The notes below the pieces were generated by a model. It saw nothing but the letters and a program-made list of their open reading frames with translations, was not told the DNA's origin and made no database searches. Shown here piece by piece: positions 15,044-16,049 of a DNA stretch of 16,049 nt (positions within the stretch are counted from its first letter, which is position 1; the number at the start of each line of letters is the position of its first letter). Source of the DNA: an uncultured Collinsella sp. (lineage in GTDB: Bacteria > Actinomycetota > Coriobacteriia > Coriobacteriales > Coriobacteriaceae); contig CAKUHM010000013.1 of the NCBI GenBank assembly GCA_934655835.1, positions 1 through 16,049 of the forward strand, written 5' to 3'. A program made the position numbers and the translations under genes.

Positions 15044-15086
15044 AAAAAAGGCCCCGCATCTCCCCGATCTGGAGAAATGCGGGGCC
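15044..15086 (-). terminator. intrinsic terminator of proS
   Basis: A 10-bp stem pairs 15050-15059 with 15077-15086, continued by CTCC/GGAG (15060-15063 with 15071-15074) past a two-base bulge. On the minus strand it is followed by six T residues (15049-15044). It begins 33 bases past the proS stop and faces the kinase terminator. Confidence 0.9.
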
Positions 15087-15119
15087 GTCCCGTAATGCAG
15101 CTATCGGCGATGCCGTCGA

Positions 15120-16049
15120 TTAACGACGGGCCGCCTTTACGAGCTCGGCGACCTTGGCGACGACCTCATCGATCGCCACATCCTCGCGCTCGCCCGTGGC
15201 ACGGTCCTTAAGCTCGACGGTACCGTTCTTAAGGCCGCGCTTGCCCAGAACGACCTGATACGGGAAGCCCATGAGGTCGTTATCGGCAAACTTAAAGCCG
15301 GGACGCTCATCGCGATCGTCGACGACGACCTCAATACCCTCGGCGCACAGGCCCTCGACGATCTGGTCGCAGACGGTAGCGCACTCCTCCTTCTTGGGGT
15401 CGAGCGGAATCACCGCGACCTCGTAGGGAGCGACGGAAACCGGCCAGACGATACCGTGCTCGTCGTTATGCTGCTCCACGACAGCAGCAAGCGAGCGGGA
15501 CACGCCCACGCCGTAGCAACCCATGATGAGCGGCTTCTCCTTGCCGTCCTCGTCCATAAAGGTTGCACCCATGGCCTCGGAGTACTTGGTGCCCAGCTGG
15601 AAGACCTGGGAGACCTCGATACCGCGGGCAGCAGAAAGCGGCTTGCCGCAGTGCGGGCAGGGATCGCCGGCGACGACGGTGACCAGGTCGGCCCACTCGT
15701 CGACGGTAAAGTCGCGCTCGGGGCAGGCGCCGGTAAAGTGATAGTCGACCTCGTTGGCACCGCAGGCCCACTGCTTGGACTCACGCAGGCTCTCGTCGCA
15801 GACCAGACGGATGCCCTCGGGCAGGTTGACCGGTCCGATAAAGCCCTTGTGCAGACCGTAGGTCTGGAGCTCCTCGTCGGTCATCATGCGGTAGCCCTTA
15901 CCAAAGACATGCTCGGCCTTGCAATCGTTGAGCTCGTGATCGCCCGGGACGATTGCCACGACGGGCTTACCCTCGGCGTCGATGAGTGCCAGCGACTTGC
16001 GCGTGCCGTTCTCGGGGAAGCCGAAGAACTTGGCAACGGCCTCGATGGT
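15120..16049 (-). CDS. proS: prolyl-tRNA synthetase, C-terminal 309 residues (runs off right edge)
   Basis: The frame is open from the right edge to the TAA at 15120-15122; the true start lies outside the window, so an internal Met at 15959 is not a start. ProS charges tRNA-Pro with proline. The visible part begins in the editing (YbaK-like) insertion, with KFFGFPENGTRKSLALID and VVAIVPGDHELN. A Cys-containing CPHCGKPL segment follows. The aminoacylation motif 3 region is GIEVSQVFQLGTKYSEAMGA with MGCYGVGVSRSLAAVVEQ. Last comes the anticodon-binding domain, from about APYEVAVIPLD to the C-terminus, with VDDRDERPGFKFADNDLMGFPYQVVLGKR. This is the long bacterial-type enzyme with an editing insertion. 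Confidence 0.96.
   Translation of the reverse strand, partial: TIEAVAKFFGFPENGTRKSLALIDAEGKPVVAIVPGDHELNDCKAEHVFGKGYRMMTDEELQTYGLHKGFIGPVNLPEGIRLVCDESLRESKQWACGANEVDYHFTGACPERDFTVDEWADLVTVVAGDPCPHCGKPLSAARGIEVSQVFQLGTKYSEAMGATFMDEDGKEKPLIMGCYGVGVSRSLAAVVEQHNDEHGIVWPVSVAPYEVAVIPLDPKKEECATVCDQIVEGLCAEGIEVVVDDRDERPGFKFADNDLMGFPYQVVLGKRGLKNGTVELKDRATGEREDVAIDEVVAKVAELVKAARR

Overview
The window looks like a piece of chromosome from a Gram-positive Actinobacterium of the class Coriobacteriia, most likely Collinsella or a close relative. The reasons are high GC with strong C/G third-position bias, an actinobacterial-type integration host factor gene (mihF) next to gmk and rpoZ, the PyrK/PyrD class 1B dihydroorotate dehydrogenase pair, and a fermentative bifunctional AdhE. 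The genus is inferred from gene content and general resemblance; no search was run. Nearly all of the sequence is ordinary core genome.

Layout. (1) 1-2104, minus strand: comEA and the first 465 codons of comEC, the DNA-uptake pair, overlapping by four bases; comEC runs off the left edge. (2) 2319-4729, minus strand: a tightly packed operon mihF-gmk-rpoZ-thiI with gaps of 0, 5 and 0 bases, closed by a clear terminator. (3) 4969-10292, minus strand: the de novo UMP operon pyrR-pyrB-pyrC-pyrK-pyrD-pyrF, lacking carA and carB. A leader at 10332-10429 can fold into three mutually exclusive hairpins, the last a terminator, so the operon is probably controlled by attenuation. A second terminator-like hairpin lies between pyrC and pyrK. 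(4) 10430-10743: divergent control region. (5) 10744-10932, plus strand: rpmB (zinc-ribbon ribosomal protein L28) with its terminator. (6) 11038-11296: a 259-bp element with perfect 26-bp inverted ends around a piece of a REP-associated (Y1-type) transposase gene. (7) 11445-14093, plus strand: adhE. (8) 14182-14946, plus strand: a small APH-like kinase. (9) 15120-16049, minus strand: the C-terminal part of proS. Two back-to-back terminators separate the convergent kinase and proS genes.

How the genes work together. PyrB, PyrC, PyrDK and PyrF carry out four steps from carbamoyl phosphate toward UMP, with the phosphoribosyl step (PyrE) and carbamoyl phosphate synthase (CarAB) encoded elsewhere. 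PyrR is the expected UMP/UTP sensor acting on the leader. Gmk continues nucleotide metabolism toward GTP; RpoZ and mIHF serve transcription and the nucleoid; ThiI makes 4-thiouridine in tRNA. AdhE regenerates NAD+ during fermentation. The most unusual items are the inverted-repeat element after rpmB and the pyr leader; I did not find a credible new multi-gene system.
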